Shown here: piece by piece, positions 15,755-24,083 of the stretch
Position numbering within the stretch: the first letter of the stretch is position 1
Layout of the letters: each line of letters begins with the position of its first letter
DNA from: an uncultured Lachnotalea sp.
GTDB lineage: Bacteria; Bacillota; Clostridia; Lachnospirales; Lachnospiraceae
Direction of reading: 5' to 3'
Assembly: GCA_947066815.1 (NCBI GenBank)
Contig: CAMSZT010000016.1
Span: forward strand, 1 to 64,000
DNA: 64,000 nt
Made by a program: the position numbers and the translations under genes
The notes under the pieces: generated by a model
What the model was told of the DNA's origin: nothing
What the model saw: only the letters and a program-made list of their open reading frames with translations
Database searches by the model: none

Positions 15755-18700
15755 TTACAGGGTATTTCCTGCCTTTGCTTTTCTGCGTTTTTTGCGGCCC
15801 GCAAGCGGCACGGCGAGGCCGCAAAGCGAGGCGGCCGCCAGGGCCGTCCAAAGGCCGGCGCTGCCCGTGTCCCCGGTCTGGGGAGACCTGAGCGGCGGAA
15901 CCTTTGTGGGAGGCGTCGGAGTTTTGGGCGGATCCTCCCCGGGTTTCTCCGGGGAAGCCTTCCGGACATAGCGCAGGATGATGATCTGGTCGCCGTTTTC
16001 GGTGGCGGTGACGGAAGTCTTTCCGGCCTCGGGCGCATACTCCTGCCCTCCGGACCAGATACCGTAGGCGTCCTCGGTATAGGTGTACGTCCTTCCGCCG
16101 TACTCGGGCCTTTTGGCCACGTCGCCCTGGTCATAGCTGCGGCCCTCGGCCCCGGCCTCCTGGCCGACCTCGGTCCTGCCCTCCAGGCTCCAGCCCCCGC
16201 CGGCATCCTCCAGGTAGTACTCGTGGACCACTCTGTAGGAAAGGTCGCTTCCGGGAGCGGCCGGAGTATCCCCGTCCCGGTAATAGCGCAGGATGATGAT
16301 CTGATCGCCCTCCTGGGTGGAGGCGGCCCATTCCATGTTGGATATATGGCTGTAGCGGTTCTCCTCACCGGTGTTTCCATAGACCGCGTCCAGATACTGA
16401 TAGCCGTATGCGGTCTCAGTCCCCTCCGGCGTCCACGAGTACCGTCTGGCCACCTCGTCGTCCTTGTGGGAGGAGCCCAGCGGGGCCGTAATGGTCTCAA
16501 TGGCACGTGCACCCTCAAATTTGTAGGAATACCCTCCGCCGCTACCCAGCGTACCGGCAAAGGAAGAGTCCCATCCGCTCTCCCCAGGGAGCTCCTCACT
16601 GTCCCCGGGATCATCCTCTGCAGGCGCGGTATCGGTCAGCATACTGTCGTTCTCCTCCTCGGAAGGAAGGACATCGGACAGGACATCGACGCTCTCCTCC
16701 ACCGACATGGGATCCTGGATTCCGGCGCTCTCCTCTGCAGGCTGGGTACCGGCCGGAGCACTTCCGCTCTCCTCCTCTGCGTTCTGCGTATCGGACGGCA
16801 CACTGCCGCTCTCCTCCTCTGTCGGCTGCGTATCGGACGGGGCGCTGACACTCTCCCCCTCCGCGGGCTGCGTATCGGACGGCACACTGCCGCTCTCTTC
16901 CTCCGTCGGCTGCCTATCGGACAGCAAGCCGACGCGCTCCTCCTCGGAAAGCAGTGTTTCCAACGGTGCGCCGATGCTTTCCGTCTCTGAAGGCTGCGTT
17001 TCCGGCGGGACGCTGCCGCTCTCCTCCTCGGAAGGCTGTGTTTCCGGCGGCGCGCTGCCGCTTTCCTCCCCGGAAAGCTGTGTTTCCGGCGGCGCACCGG
17101 CGCTCTCCTCTGCTGTGGCCGCAGGATCTGTCTCTGGCTGACCGACACCCGGGAGACCGCCGCCGGCCGGCTTTGCAGAAGAAGCCGCTGTCCGGGCTTC
17201 ACCGGCGCCGGACTCCGTCTCCTCGGACGAAGCGTCGTCCACAGGTCCGCCGTCCCCGGCTTCAGAATCTTCCTCCGTATCCATCTGATCCTCCAGATCT
17301 TCCCGGAGGTAATACTCATGGACGACCTTGTAGGTACCGTTAGTTACCACCGGATCTTCCTCGCGGTAATAGCGCAGGATGATGATCTGTCTGCCGTCCT
17401 CGGTAGCAACGACACTGTCGCCATTGCTGTTGGGGTAGTAGCGCTTCTGGGCCCCGGGATCGTTTGTGGCCATCCCTTCGATCAGTGCGGCGTTCGTATC
17501 CGTGTGATCATCCACCAGGACACCGCAGGTGGGGCGGTTGTTGTGAACGTAGTGGTACGTCTGGTCTTTGCCTGCCGGTCTGTAATCCGGCATCAGCGGA
17601 ATGTTTTTGGCCGGGTAGGAGATCCCAAGCTGGCCGGCTGCCTCCTGAATGTCGCTGGTGCCCTCCCACGTGACGGTGCCGTCCTTGTTCCGGAGGTAGT
17701 ACACATGGACGTACTTGTAGCTGCCCTTCTGATCCTCCGGCAGCACCCGGAAATAGCGCAGGATGATGATCTGGGACTTGTTCTCATCGACCCCGATCAC
17801 TTTTTGGCTGGTCAGATTTTCGTCCACCCTGTAAGAGATCGGCATTTCGGTCCCCTTTTCGGTGCTCTGGTTCGCCGGGCGGAGACCGTCCCCTCCGCTT
17901 TTCCCGACCGCCGACTTCCCACTGTTCGCATAACCGTAGCCGTTGTTGTCGGGCATGTAGGCATAGGTGTAGGTCTGTTTCTCCCCGTCCGTGTCGGTGA
18001 AGGTGAAGCCCGGCTCCTTGGTGACATCGAACGAGCCGTAGGTCTCCGCGTTATTGTCCCGGCCGCCCACCGTCGTCACCGGGCTGCAGCCCTCATAGCT
18101 GTATCTGTCACTCTCCCCGTCCTTCAGGTAATACTCGTGGACGTAGCGGTAGCCCAGTTTTCCCTTGGTGAACACATTGGTAAATGTCACGGTGGCGGAA
18201 TGGGAGGAGGGAACTTCCGCATGGACCTGGGTGCTGTCGCTGCAGTTCAGACGGAAGACCTCGGTCATATCGTCCGTGGGAGTGACCTTATACTCGCCCT
18301 CCGGGAGGGTGATGCTGCTGTCGCTTTCTCCCGCTCTGAGAGTCACGGTCTTTGGCGTAAAAGGGGTTCCCAGTTCTTTTCCGCCGGTCCGCTCCACCGT
18401 GAAGGTGTAAGTCCGGCCGCCGTCATTGGCCGTCGGCTTTGTGATGGTCAGCGTACGGTCCCCCATTGTGACGAGGTCAAAGGGCGTCCCCGCCTCCGTG
18501 GAGCCGAAGGGATCGCCGGAAATCTCCATCTTGAAGCCGTCCGGCTGATCCAGGTTCACCGTCTCTCTGACGAAATAGGTTCCCGCCTCCAGCCCCTCAA
18601 GCTTCCCCGTCTCTCCCGGCTCCAGCTCCAGGGTCCGGACCGGCGCCCCGTTCCTGCTCTTTTTGAGCGTGTAAGTGTAGGTGACTTCGTCCGCGCCGAT

Positions 18701-20230
18701 ATCGGCGGAGGTCACCGTCGGCGCAGTGATCTCCATCCAGCCGCGTTCGTCCAGCGTGACTGTGTGATCGATGTTGTCGTAGTCTTTATAGTAAGTGTTG
18801 ATCTTCCTCGTATTCTCGGTCCAGCGCACATCCACATGGTCCCCGGTTTTGGCCGTCACGTTCCAGACCGCAAAGGCAAGGGTGCCGTCGGCTCTGGGAT
18901 AGATCGGGCTGGTAAAGGCGTATTCCAGGTTCGCTTTCCTTGGTGTCTTCCAGGTGGAAGTCGTATAGCCATCCTGGTCAGCGGCCTTTCGATATCTGAT
19001 TCCAAAATCATAGCTGTAATTCGAATTTATCTTATTACCGCTCGAATTGCGCAGGGGGCCGAATGTCAGATCCGTGATGTAATCTCCGCCCACATTGAAT
19101 TTTGTATACTGTTTCTTTTCTGGTGTAGTAAAATATTTCTTCGGGAATCCTCCATTTAAAGTTACCGTTTTGGAATCCGTCTCCGGCACCCTCACCTTGA
19201 ATCTGGCAGGCGCGCTGGAAAAGGTGTACTCCGTCACCTCATATTTGCCCCGGGGCAGGTTCGTGACCTCATAGCGCCCCCCGGAGGAGACGGCCTGGGT
19301 GGTCCGGTCCTCGAAAGGCTCCGCGCCGTACGGGGCGCTGACCCGCTTGATCGTATAATAATGCCGACCGCCGTCGTTCTCCGTGCCGCCGGCGGTGATG
19401 ACCAGCCTGCCGGGCTTGCTGTTTATGTAGAACTCTCCGGTCTTCCCCGCCGAGACATCCTTCGTCCGGGACCCGAGCTGGATCTTGTAGCCGGACACGG
19501 AAAGGTCCTCAATGGTATAACGGCCGGCCTGAAGTCCGGTGTAGACGAGTTCACTGCCGGGCGCCAGCGTCACGATCTCGTCCGGCATCTGCGTCCAGTT
19601 TCCGGGCTGCGCCTTGTCGCCGCTCCAGGGCCACTCGTGCCTTATGCGGAAGACGGAGGTGGTGGTGACCGCCTGCTCTACCGGCTGCCCGTTCACGTAG
19701 ACCGTCTTTTTATCCGGCCGTGAGAGAATGATCTTACCGTTGCTGTTCAGATCCCGCACCTGGGGAGCTTCCGTATACAGGTTGGCGACCTCGGCGCGGG
19801 AGTCTCCCATGTTGTACTCCTGAAGATCCACCTTCAGAGTCACATCGTTGGTGATCTCGGTCACCGAGACGTAGATGGGCCCCTCGGAGCTGAGCGTCTC
19901 CGACTTCTTCCAGGACTTGCCGGTGGCCGAACTCTCTGTCCAGTCTTCTGAGCCTGGGCCGATCTCCACGATGTCGTCGACCGGGATCTTATTTTTGTCC
20001 TTGTCCAGGCGGTAGCCCTCGACGCGGAAGCGGTAGGTCTGCTTTTTGGCTTCCTCCAGAAGCTCCGGCGAGGTCGTGCTGTCAAACTGCTTCTGGATGA
20101 CCAGGCTGTAAGAGCCGTCCGCGTCCCACTGGCCCGAGGCCGCCATGGCTGCCGTGACAAACGCCAGAACAGACATAAAAAAGAGGACACAGCCGCCGAA
20201 TATCCGCATACACTTTTGGGAAAACTTCAT
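15755..20230 (-). CDS. Giant sortase-anchored surface protein with MucBP-like and 14-residue repeats
   Basis: A 1,491-residue secreted protein. Residues 1-31 are a signal peptide (hydrophobic VLFFMSVLAFVTAAMA). Residues about 35-680 contain several SpaA/Cna-B-like beta modules (recurrent TYFVRETV, GRYTIEDLSV, GKYEVTEYTF strands). From about 690 to 1420 are four MucBP-like modules, each opening with YxYVHEYYL-type and ending in QIIILRYYR. The third is interrupted at about 1040-1200 by an acidic array of roughly eleven 14-residue repeats of the kind EESGSAPPETQPSE. The C-terminus has an SPQTGDTG sortase signal (about 1450), a membrane helix and the basic tail RKKRRK. It is likely a cell-wall-bound, mucin- or host-glycan-interacting adhesin (inference). 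A GAGGAG ribosome site lies 9 nt before the ATG. Confidence 0.88.
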   Translation of the reverse strand: MKFSQKCMRIFGGCVLFFMSVLAFVTAAMAASGQWDADGSYSLVIQKQFDSTTSPELLEEAKKQTYRFRVEGYRLDKDKNKIPVDDIVEIGPGSEDWTESSATGKSWKKSETLSSEGPIYVSVTEITNDVTLKVDLQEYNMGDSRAEVANLYTEAPQVRDLNSNGKIILSRPDKKTVYVNGQPVEQAVTTTSVFRIRHEWPWSGDKAQPGNWTQMPDEIVTLAPGSELVYTGLQAGRYTIEDLSVSGYKIQLGSRTKDVSAGKTGEFYINSKPGRLVITAGGTENDGGRHYYTIKRVSAPYGAEPFEDRTTQAVSSGGRYEVTNLPRGKYEVTEYTFSSAPARFKVRVPETDSKTVTLNGGFPKKYFTTPEKKQYTKFNVGGDYITDLTFGPLRNSSGNKINSNYSYDFGIRYRKAADQDGYTTSTWKTPRKANLEYAFTSPIYPRADGTLAFAVWNVTAKTGDHVDVRWTENTRKINTYYKDYDNIDHTVTLDERGWMEITAPTVTSADIGADEVTYTYTLKKSRNGAPVRTLELEPGETGKLEGLEAGTYFVRETVNLDQPDGFKMEISGDPFGSTEAGTPFDLVTMGDRTLTITKPTANDGGRTYTFTVERTGGKELGTPFTPKTVTLRAGESDSSITLPEGEYKVTPTDDMTEVFRLNCSDSTQVHAEVPSSHSATVTFTNVFTKGKLGYRYVHEYYLKDGESDRYSYEGCSPVTTVGGRDNNAETYGSFDVTKEPGFTFTDTDGEKQTYTYAYMPDNNGYGYANSGKSAVGKSGGDGLRPANQSTEKGTEMPISYRVDENLTSQKVIGVDENKSQIIILRYFRVLPEDQKGSYKYVHVYYLRNKDGTVTWEGTSDIQEAAGQLGISYPAKNIPLMPDYRPAGKDQTYHYVHNNRPTCGVLVDDHTDTNAALIEGMATNDPGAQKRYYPNSNGDSVVATEDGRQIIILRYYREEDPVVTNGTYKVVHEYYLREDLEDQMDTEEDSEAGDGGPVDDASSEETESGAGEARTAASSAKPAGGGLPGVGQPETDPAATAEESAGAPPETQLSGEESGSAPPETQPSEEESGSVPPETQPSETESIGAPLETLLSEEERVGLLSDRQPTEEESGSVPSDTQPAEGESVSAPSDTQPTEEESGSVPSDTQNAEEESGSAPAGTQPAEESAGIQDPMSVEESVDVLSDVLPSEEENDSMLTDTAPAEDDPGDSEELPGESGWDSSFAGTLGSGGGYSYKFEGARAIETITAPLGSSHKDDEVARRYSWTPEGTETAYGYQYLDAVYGNTGEENRYSHISNMEWAASTQEGDQIIILRYYRDGDTPAAPGSDLSYRVVHEYYLEDAGGGWSLEGRTEVGQEAGAEGRSYDQGDVAKRPEYGGRTYTYTEDAYGIWSGGQEYAPEAGKTSVTATENGDQIIILRYVRKASPEKPGEDPPKTPTPPTKVPPLRSPQTGDTGSAGLWTALAAASLCGLAVPLAGRKKRRKAKAGNTL
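16640..17120 (-). repeat. 42-bp tandem repeats encoding 14-residue acidic units
   Basis: Within the giant surface protein, units such as EESGSVPPETQPSE, GESVSAPSDTQPTE and EESGSAPAGTQPAE follow one another about eleven times with drift. The DNA repeats are imperfect, so the array is old or under selection for diversity, but copy number could still vary by slippage. Confidence 0.85.
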
Positions 20231-20333
20231 GGTTCTAACTCCTCTCCAATTTTTTTATCCCTGATATGACCATTCTGCATCCGCATATGCAGGGCAAAAA
20301 TATACAGAATACACAAAATCAAAACCACTAAAT

Positions 20334-20363
20334 ATTCTACACCGGTATCCTGCAGGTTGTCAA
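20334..20363 (-). promoter_or_regulatory. Promoter of the giant surface protein gene
   Basis: Minus-strand TTGACA and TAGAAT separated by 18 nt, leaving a leader of about 97 nt. The sequence around the boxes closely resembles that at 15538-15567. Confidence 0.65.
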
Positions 20364-20453
20364 CCGGAATTCTTCCCGGACAATCTCCGATACGGGAACC
20401 CGGCGCCGGGACAAAGAGCAGGCGCCGGATCTGCCGGGATCTGCACAGGGCCG

Positions 20454-21152
20454 TCAGAAGGGCCGGCAGCAGCAGAGATTTAAGATCGCGTTGAGGGCAA
20501 GGATCTGGCAGCACCAGCTGTTCATGCTGCCCATCCCCCGGCCGTACCCCTCTCCCATGGAGCGGTACCAGCTCCCGCCGGATTCCAGCTGGTCGAGGAG
20601 CATGCGGAAGCGGGCGTTGTCCGGCTCCATCTCTGCGGCTTTCCTCGCGGACTCCAGAGCCTGGATGTTGTTCCCCATCCCGGAATTTGCCGCGGCATGG
20701 TAATAATACCAGGTACCGCCCCGCTCCTTGATCCCGTCCAGCACGTTCAGCGCTTCCCGGTAATGGCCGGAGTTGATATAATTTGCCGCCGCCCGCAGAT
20801 GGCTGTCCGTCTCATTCTGGTACGTACTCCCCCGGCTCTGACCATAGGCGCCGCCGAAGCCGCCGAAACCACGGAAAGGATCAAATCCTCCGAAGCCGCC
20901 AAAGGGATCGCCGTAGCCGTCCTGCCGGTCCCCGTCATAGCTCCCGCCCCCATAGCCGGAACCGCCCTGCCGTTTCTTCATGATGATATCATAAGCCTGC
21001 TGGACCTCCTTGAACCTGGCCTCCGCGATCTCCGGGTGGGCGCTGTTCACATTGGAATCCGGGTGATACTTCCTGCTCAGATTCCGGTATGCCTTTTTTA
21101 CTTCTTCGTCGGAGGCCGAAGGGTCCACCCCCAGCACTTTATAAGGATCCAT
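20454..21152 (-). CDS. DnaJ-domain protein with TPR-like C-terminus
   Basis: A 232-residue protein. Residues 1-66 are a J domain ([20 protein letters not shown], with the HPD motif in RKYHPDSN) that would stimulate an Hsp70 ATPase. Residues about 67-110 are a Gly/Phe/Asp-rich linker. Residues about 115-190 form TPR-like helices ([20 protein letters not shown], then [20 protein letters not shown]). The last 20 residues are Cys-rich and hydrophobic ([20 protein letters not shown]), possibly membrane-associating. It lacks the zinc-finger and substrate domains of true DnaJ, so it is a specialised co-chaperone. The start is 2 nt after the DUF5685 stop, a tight operon suggesting it serves that protein. 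Confidence 0.85.
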   Translation of the reverse strand: MDPYKVLGVDPSASDEEVKKAYRNLSRKYHPDSNVNSAHPEIAEARFKEVQQAYDIIMKKRQGGSGYGGGSYDGDRQDGYGDPFGGFGGFDPFRGFGGFGGAYGQSRGSTYQNETDSHLRAAANYINSGHYREALNVLDGIKERGGTWYYYHAAANSGMGNNIQALESARKAAEMEPDNARFRMLLDQLESGGSWYRSMGEGYGRGMGSMNSWCCQILALNAILNLCCCRPF

Positions 21153-21154
21153 TC

Positions 21155-21991
21155 TTATTCTCCCGTTCTCTTTTCCCGTTTTTTCTTCATGCCGTCGTAT
21201 CTGACCCAGACTCCAGCATACAATATATTCCTCAAAATGGCAACATCCTTTAAGATCGGAAGCCGTTCAAACTCCCCCGCGCAGCCGGCCATCATCATGG
21301 TCAGTACCTGAGCGAACCATTCCTCAAAATCCGGCCGGCCCTTTTCCGAAAGCAGCGGGTTGTACCTGCCCCGCCTCTCGTCCTGGGGGAGGTCCTCGTA
21401 GGCGTCCATCAGATAGACGAACTTCCCGAGATAAAATCCCATGGCGCGCAGGGGCCTCTCCCACTGATCCTCTCTCCAGACCAGGATCTCCCCGAGGAGC
21501 GCCCCCATGCAGCCGGCCGCCCCGTCCAGGCCGGCGCTCTCCGCCTGCTCATACCCGTGGAGCCTCCGGATCTCCCTCTGCGCGGCCTTCCACTGCCTGG
21601 GATATTTTGTTTCCAGAGCCGTGCATTTTCTTTTTAAAAGCCCTGCCGCCGCCAGGCTGAACGTATTTCTGTCGTCCCGCCAGTCGTCCATCAGGTTGTG
21701 ATAAGCGAGGAGCACCGTCATGTCCGCCGCATAATCGATATACGGATTCTGGACGGACAGGTGCCGTCCCGCCGGGTGAAGGACGCACCGGCGCAGGGCC
21801 AGGTACTCTTTCCCCTCGTAAAGCCCTGTGAGGAGAGCCGCCAGGAACACCATATCGTAATTGAGGGCCATCTGCCCGGAAAATCCATACCGGAGCCTTA
21901 AGCTCCGGCAGATCCCGCAGTAGTATCCCTGATACCGCTGGAACTCCCGAATCTTGAGCTCCGGCTTGTTGATCGTCACATAACCAAACAT
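21155..21991 (-). CDS. DUF5685 family protein, isoprenoid-synthase-like motifs
   Basis: A 278-residue, mostly helical protein matching the DUF5685 pattern: [20 protein letters not shown], then [14 protein letters not shown] with paired Cys25 and Cys28. Two acidic motifs stand out: DDWRDD at about 102-107 and [18 protein letters not shown] at about 196-214. Their arrangement recalls the two Asp-rich motifs of squalene/phytoene-synthase enzymes, where the second reads D-x-x-E-D-x-x-R-G-R-x-Y-x-P. Function is unknown; an isoprenoid-synthase-like fold is an inference. It is first in a two-gene operon with the DnaJ-like gene and lies directly after the rpsT terminator. Confidence 0.75.
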   Translation of the reverse strand: MFGYVTINKPELKIREFQRYQGYYCGICRSLRLRYGFSGQMALNYDMVFLAALLTGLYEGKEYLALRRCVLHPAGRHLSVQNPYIDYAADMTVLLAYHNLMDDWRDDRNTFSLAAAGLLKRKCTALETKYPRQWKAAQREIRRLHGYEQAESAGLDGAAGCMGALLGEILVWREDQWERPLRAMGFYLGKFVYLMDAYEDLPQDERRGRYNPLLSEKGRPDFEEWFAQVLTMMMAGCAGEFERLPILKDVAILRNILYAGVWVRYDGMKKKREKRTGE

Positions 21992-22015
21992 AGAACGTTC
22001 CTTCCCCTAATATGG

Positions 22016-22052
22016 AAAAATCCTGCCAGCACACCATTCTGACAGGATTTTG
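22016..22052 (-). terminator. rpsT terminator
   Basis: On the minus strand aaaatcctgtcag pairs with ctggcaggatttt and is followed by a T-run, starting about 24 nt after the rpsT stop and ending just before the DUF5685 gene. Confidence 0.8.
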
Positions 22053-22075
22053 ATCGATCACACTCACGAGTATAT

Positions 22076-22339
22076 TTATGCAACGCCGTTTACGGCTTTG
22101 GTCAAACGGGCAACCTTCCTGGAAGCGGTGTTCTTGTGATAGACACCCTTGGAAGCAGCCTTGTCGATCTCGCTGATGGCTACTAATAAGCTGGCCTGTG
22201 CAGCAGCCTTGTCACCGGCAGCAATAGCAGTCTCGACCTTCTTGATCATGGTCTTCACCCTGGAACGGATCGCCTTGTTCCTGGCGGTCTTGGTCTGGGT
22301 CACTAATACCCTCTTCTTTGCGGATTTGATATTTGCCAA
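22076..22339 (-). CDS. rpsT: 30S ribosomal protein S20
   Basis: An 87-residue basic protein of the small ribosomal subunit that binds 16S rRNA. It starts with ANIKSAKKR after the initiator and is rich in Lys/Arg/Ala throughout, as in all S20. The start is a TTG at 22339, preceded at 6 nt by GGAGGTG; an ATG five codons upstream overlaps that Shine-Dalgarno and would encode MEVYQ, foreign to S20. In E. coli rpsT also uses a weak UUG start as part of S20 autoregulation, so the TTG here may serve the same purpose (inference). Own promoter at 22432-22460; monocistronic. Confidence 0.95.
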   Translation of the reverse strand: MANIKSAKKRVLVTQTKTARNKAIRSRVKTMIKKVETAIAAGDKAAAQASLLVAISEIDKAASKGVYHKNTASRKVARLTKAVNGVA

Positions 22340-22431
22340 TTGATACACCTCCAAATCAAATAAAATAGTTGGTTTTTATCTGGTTTGCATTAAAGCCGGA
22401 CACGGACAGTCTAATGTAAACATACCGCTTC

Positions 22432-22460
22432 AGTCTAACCCAAAAACGGCCGGCTGTCAA
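22432..22460 (-). promoter_or_regulatory. rpsT promoter
   Basis: Minus-strand TTGACA and TAGACT with a 17-nt spacer, about 93 nt upstream of the TTG start. Confidence 0.65.
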
Positions 22461-22498
22461 TAGATAAATCTCTGTTTTTTTTAAAACAGAGGCAGAGT

Positions 22499-23416
22499 TT
22501 ATTTTTCAAAGATGATCCTTACGCCGCTTTCTTCTATGATAAGCCTGCCGTCCTCATGATCTGCCTTCGCATCCTCCCCGTCCACGGTCAAAGTGAGGGT
22601 TGAGCCGCTGTACTTCCAGGTGCCCTCGGCCAGCTGTCCCATCAGGTCCATGCTGAACCTGCCGTCCTCCGCGATCACCATCTCCATCTTCATGTCACTC
22701 AGGCCCATCTGCTCCAGATACTCAGACACCTTTACGTTGACGCCCATGGCCTCGACTTCTGTCGCGTTCCAGGTTCCAACCACGGCATTCTGCCCTTCCG
22801 CGCTTCGGATCTCGTCTGCCGCCATCTGGACATAAGAGTCATCCCAAAACTCTCCGATCGCCTCCAGATGCTCCATCACCGCAGAGTACTCCATGGAATC
22901 AGAATCATAGCCTTCCTTTAACGCATCCACCGCCTCCCGCAGGATCCCGCCTGCTTTTTCTTCCCTCTTGTCGTTTCCGCTGACCTTCTCTTCATACAGG
23001 GCCCCGGCCTCCGCCCAGTCCCTCTCCTTCACATGCTCCTCAAGCTTCCTCTCCCAGTTAAAGACAAAGAGGATGAGGACTGCGGCGGCGACAACCGCAG
23101 CGGCAGCCAGGCTGACCAGCGCGATCACCAGCCCCTTCTTCCCTTTTTTCTTCGGAGGCTCCTCCTTCGTATACGGCATGTACGGGATATCCGCCGAAGG
23201 CTGCCGGTCCGGATAAGGCCGATCCGGACGGGACGGAACCGGATACGACCGGTCCGAAGCTCCATCCGGGCTCTGGCCGTAAAGCGGCGCGGCCTGTCCG
23301 GTCCCCTGCCAAGACTGCCCCGGATTCCCCGCCTCCTGCCCCACGGGCTTTCCGCAGGCCGGGCAGAAATTTTCATTGTTTTTCAGTTCATTTCCGCAAT
23401 TTGGACAATACATCAT
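22499..23416 (-). CDS. Zinc-ribbon membrane protein with lipocalin-like C-terminal domain
   Basis: About 305 residues. The N-terminus is a zinc ribbon (MMYCPNCGNELKNNENFCPA, four Cys in two CxxC pairs). A Pro/Tyr/Gln-rich low-complexity linker follows, then one membrane helix (about 95-120, LVIALVSLAAAAVVAAAVLI). A helical segment (about 125-205) leads to a C-terminal beta domain starting VVGTWNATEVEAMGVNVKV. That last domain is nearly identical in pattern to the lipoprotein encoded next door (23593-23967) and ends the same way (ESGVRIIFEK). The ATG at 23416 or 23413 follows GGGGG. Zinc-ribbon plus membrane plus extracellular domain suggests an envelope sensor or anchor; no specific function is known. 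Confidence 0.75.
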   Translation of the reverse strand: MMYCPNCGNELKNNENFCPACGKPVGQEAGNPGQSWQGTGQAAPLYGQSPDGASDRSYPVPSRPDRPYPDRQPSADIPYMPYTKEEPPKKKGKKGLVIALVSLAAAAVVAAAVLILFVFNWERKLEEHVKERDWAEAGALYEEKVSGNDKREEKAGGILREAVDALKEGYDSDSMEYSAVMEHLEAIGEFWDDSYVQMAADEIRSAEGQNAVVGTWNATEVEAMGVNVKVSEYLEQMGLSDMKMEMVIAEDGRFSMDLMGQLAEGTWKYSGSTLTLTVDGEDAKADHEDGRLIIEESGVRIIFEK

Positions 23417-23524
23417 CGATCCCCCTGTTTTCTTCTGTTCCATGCGATCCTGCATGCATCTACCTTCCCATTATAAACGCCCTGCCTGTTCAAAGTCAAT
23501 GCCGTTTCCCGCGGTGCCGATATG

Positions 23525-23560
23525 AAAAAACACCCCGCAGGATCTTTTATCGATCCTGCA
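23525..23560 (-). terminator. Terminator of the small lipoprotein gene
   Basis: Minus-strand gcaggatc hairpin with a 7-nt loop, then ggggtgTTTTTT. It lies 33 nt after the lipoprotein stop. Confidence 0.75.
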
Positions 23561-23592
23561 GGATGCCTTCTCTGTCTTATTCTGTTCCGGTC

Positions 23593-23967
23593 TTATTTCT
23601 CAAAGATGATCTTCACGCCGCTCTCTTCCATCGTGATCTTGCCATCTTTGTACTCGGCCTTCGCATCCTCTCCGTCTACGGTCAGGGTAAGGGTAGAACC
23701 GCTGTATTTCCAGGTTCCCTCGGCCTGCTGTCCCATCAGGTCCATGCTTAACTTGCCGTCGCTCTTAATGTCCATGTCCATCTTCATGTCGTCCATGCCC
23801 ATCTGCTTCAGGTATTCGTCTACCTTTACATTGACACCCATGGCCTCGACTTCCGTGGCCTTCCAGGCGCCGACTACGGGAGAATCCTTCCCTCCGCCGC
23901 CGCATCCGGCCAGGGCCAGAACGGTCATGACCACCGCAAGCATAAGTACCGCTACACGCTTCTTCAT
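23593..23967 (-). CDS. Small lipoprotein, paralogue of neighbouring C-terminal domain
   Basis: A 124-residue lipoprotein. Signal peptide with a lipobox (LALAGC, Cys22) followed by a Gly linker. The mature domain, VVGAWKATEVEAMGVNVKVD to ESGVKIIFEK, aligns without gaps to the C-terminal domain of the adjacent zinc-ribbon protein, including YSGSTLTLTVDGEDAKA. The pattern (G-x-W...EGTWKYSGSTLTLT) is that of lipocalin-like or DUF-type beta-barrel domains in which small hydrophobic ligands or partners bind. The start at ATG 23967 follows GGAGGAC; an upstream in-frame ATG at 24039 would block the signal peptide. It likely arose by tandem duplication of the neighbour's 3' part. Confidence 0.8.
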   Translation of the reverse strand: MKKRVAVLMLAVVMTVLALAGCGGGGKDSPVVGAWKATEVEAMGVNVKVDEYLKQMGMDDMKMDMDIKSDGKLSMDLMGQQAEGTWKYSGSTLTLTVDGEDAKAEYKDGKITMEESGVKIIFEK

Positions 23968-24083
23968 TTCACGTCCTCCATTGACTAAAATATTTGGGAA
24001 TGAAACCCACAAAGAATAATGTATCATTTTTGCACCCAAAATGCAAGCGGAATCTTGAAAATATCCCTATAATATTCCCGGTT

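Noticed and set aside
16640-17120. CRISPR-like repeat array
   Set aside because: The repeats are 42-bp imperfect tandem units without spacers, in frame, and encode 14-residue peptide units of a surface protein.
17318-19159. A 613-codon plus-strand open frame
   Set aside because: Antisense to the giant surface protein, which has signal peptide, repeats and sortase signal; the antisense product has no such logic.
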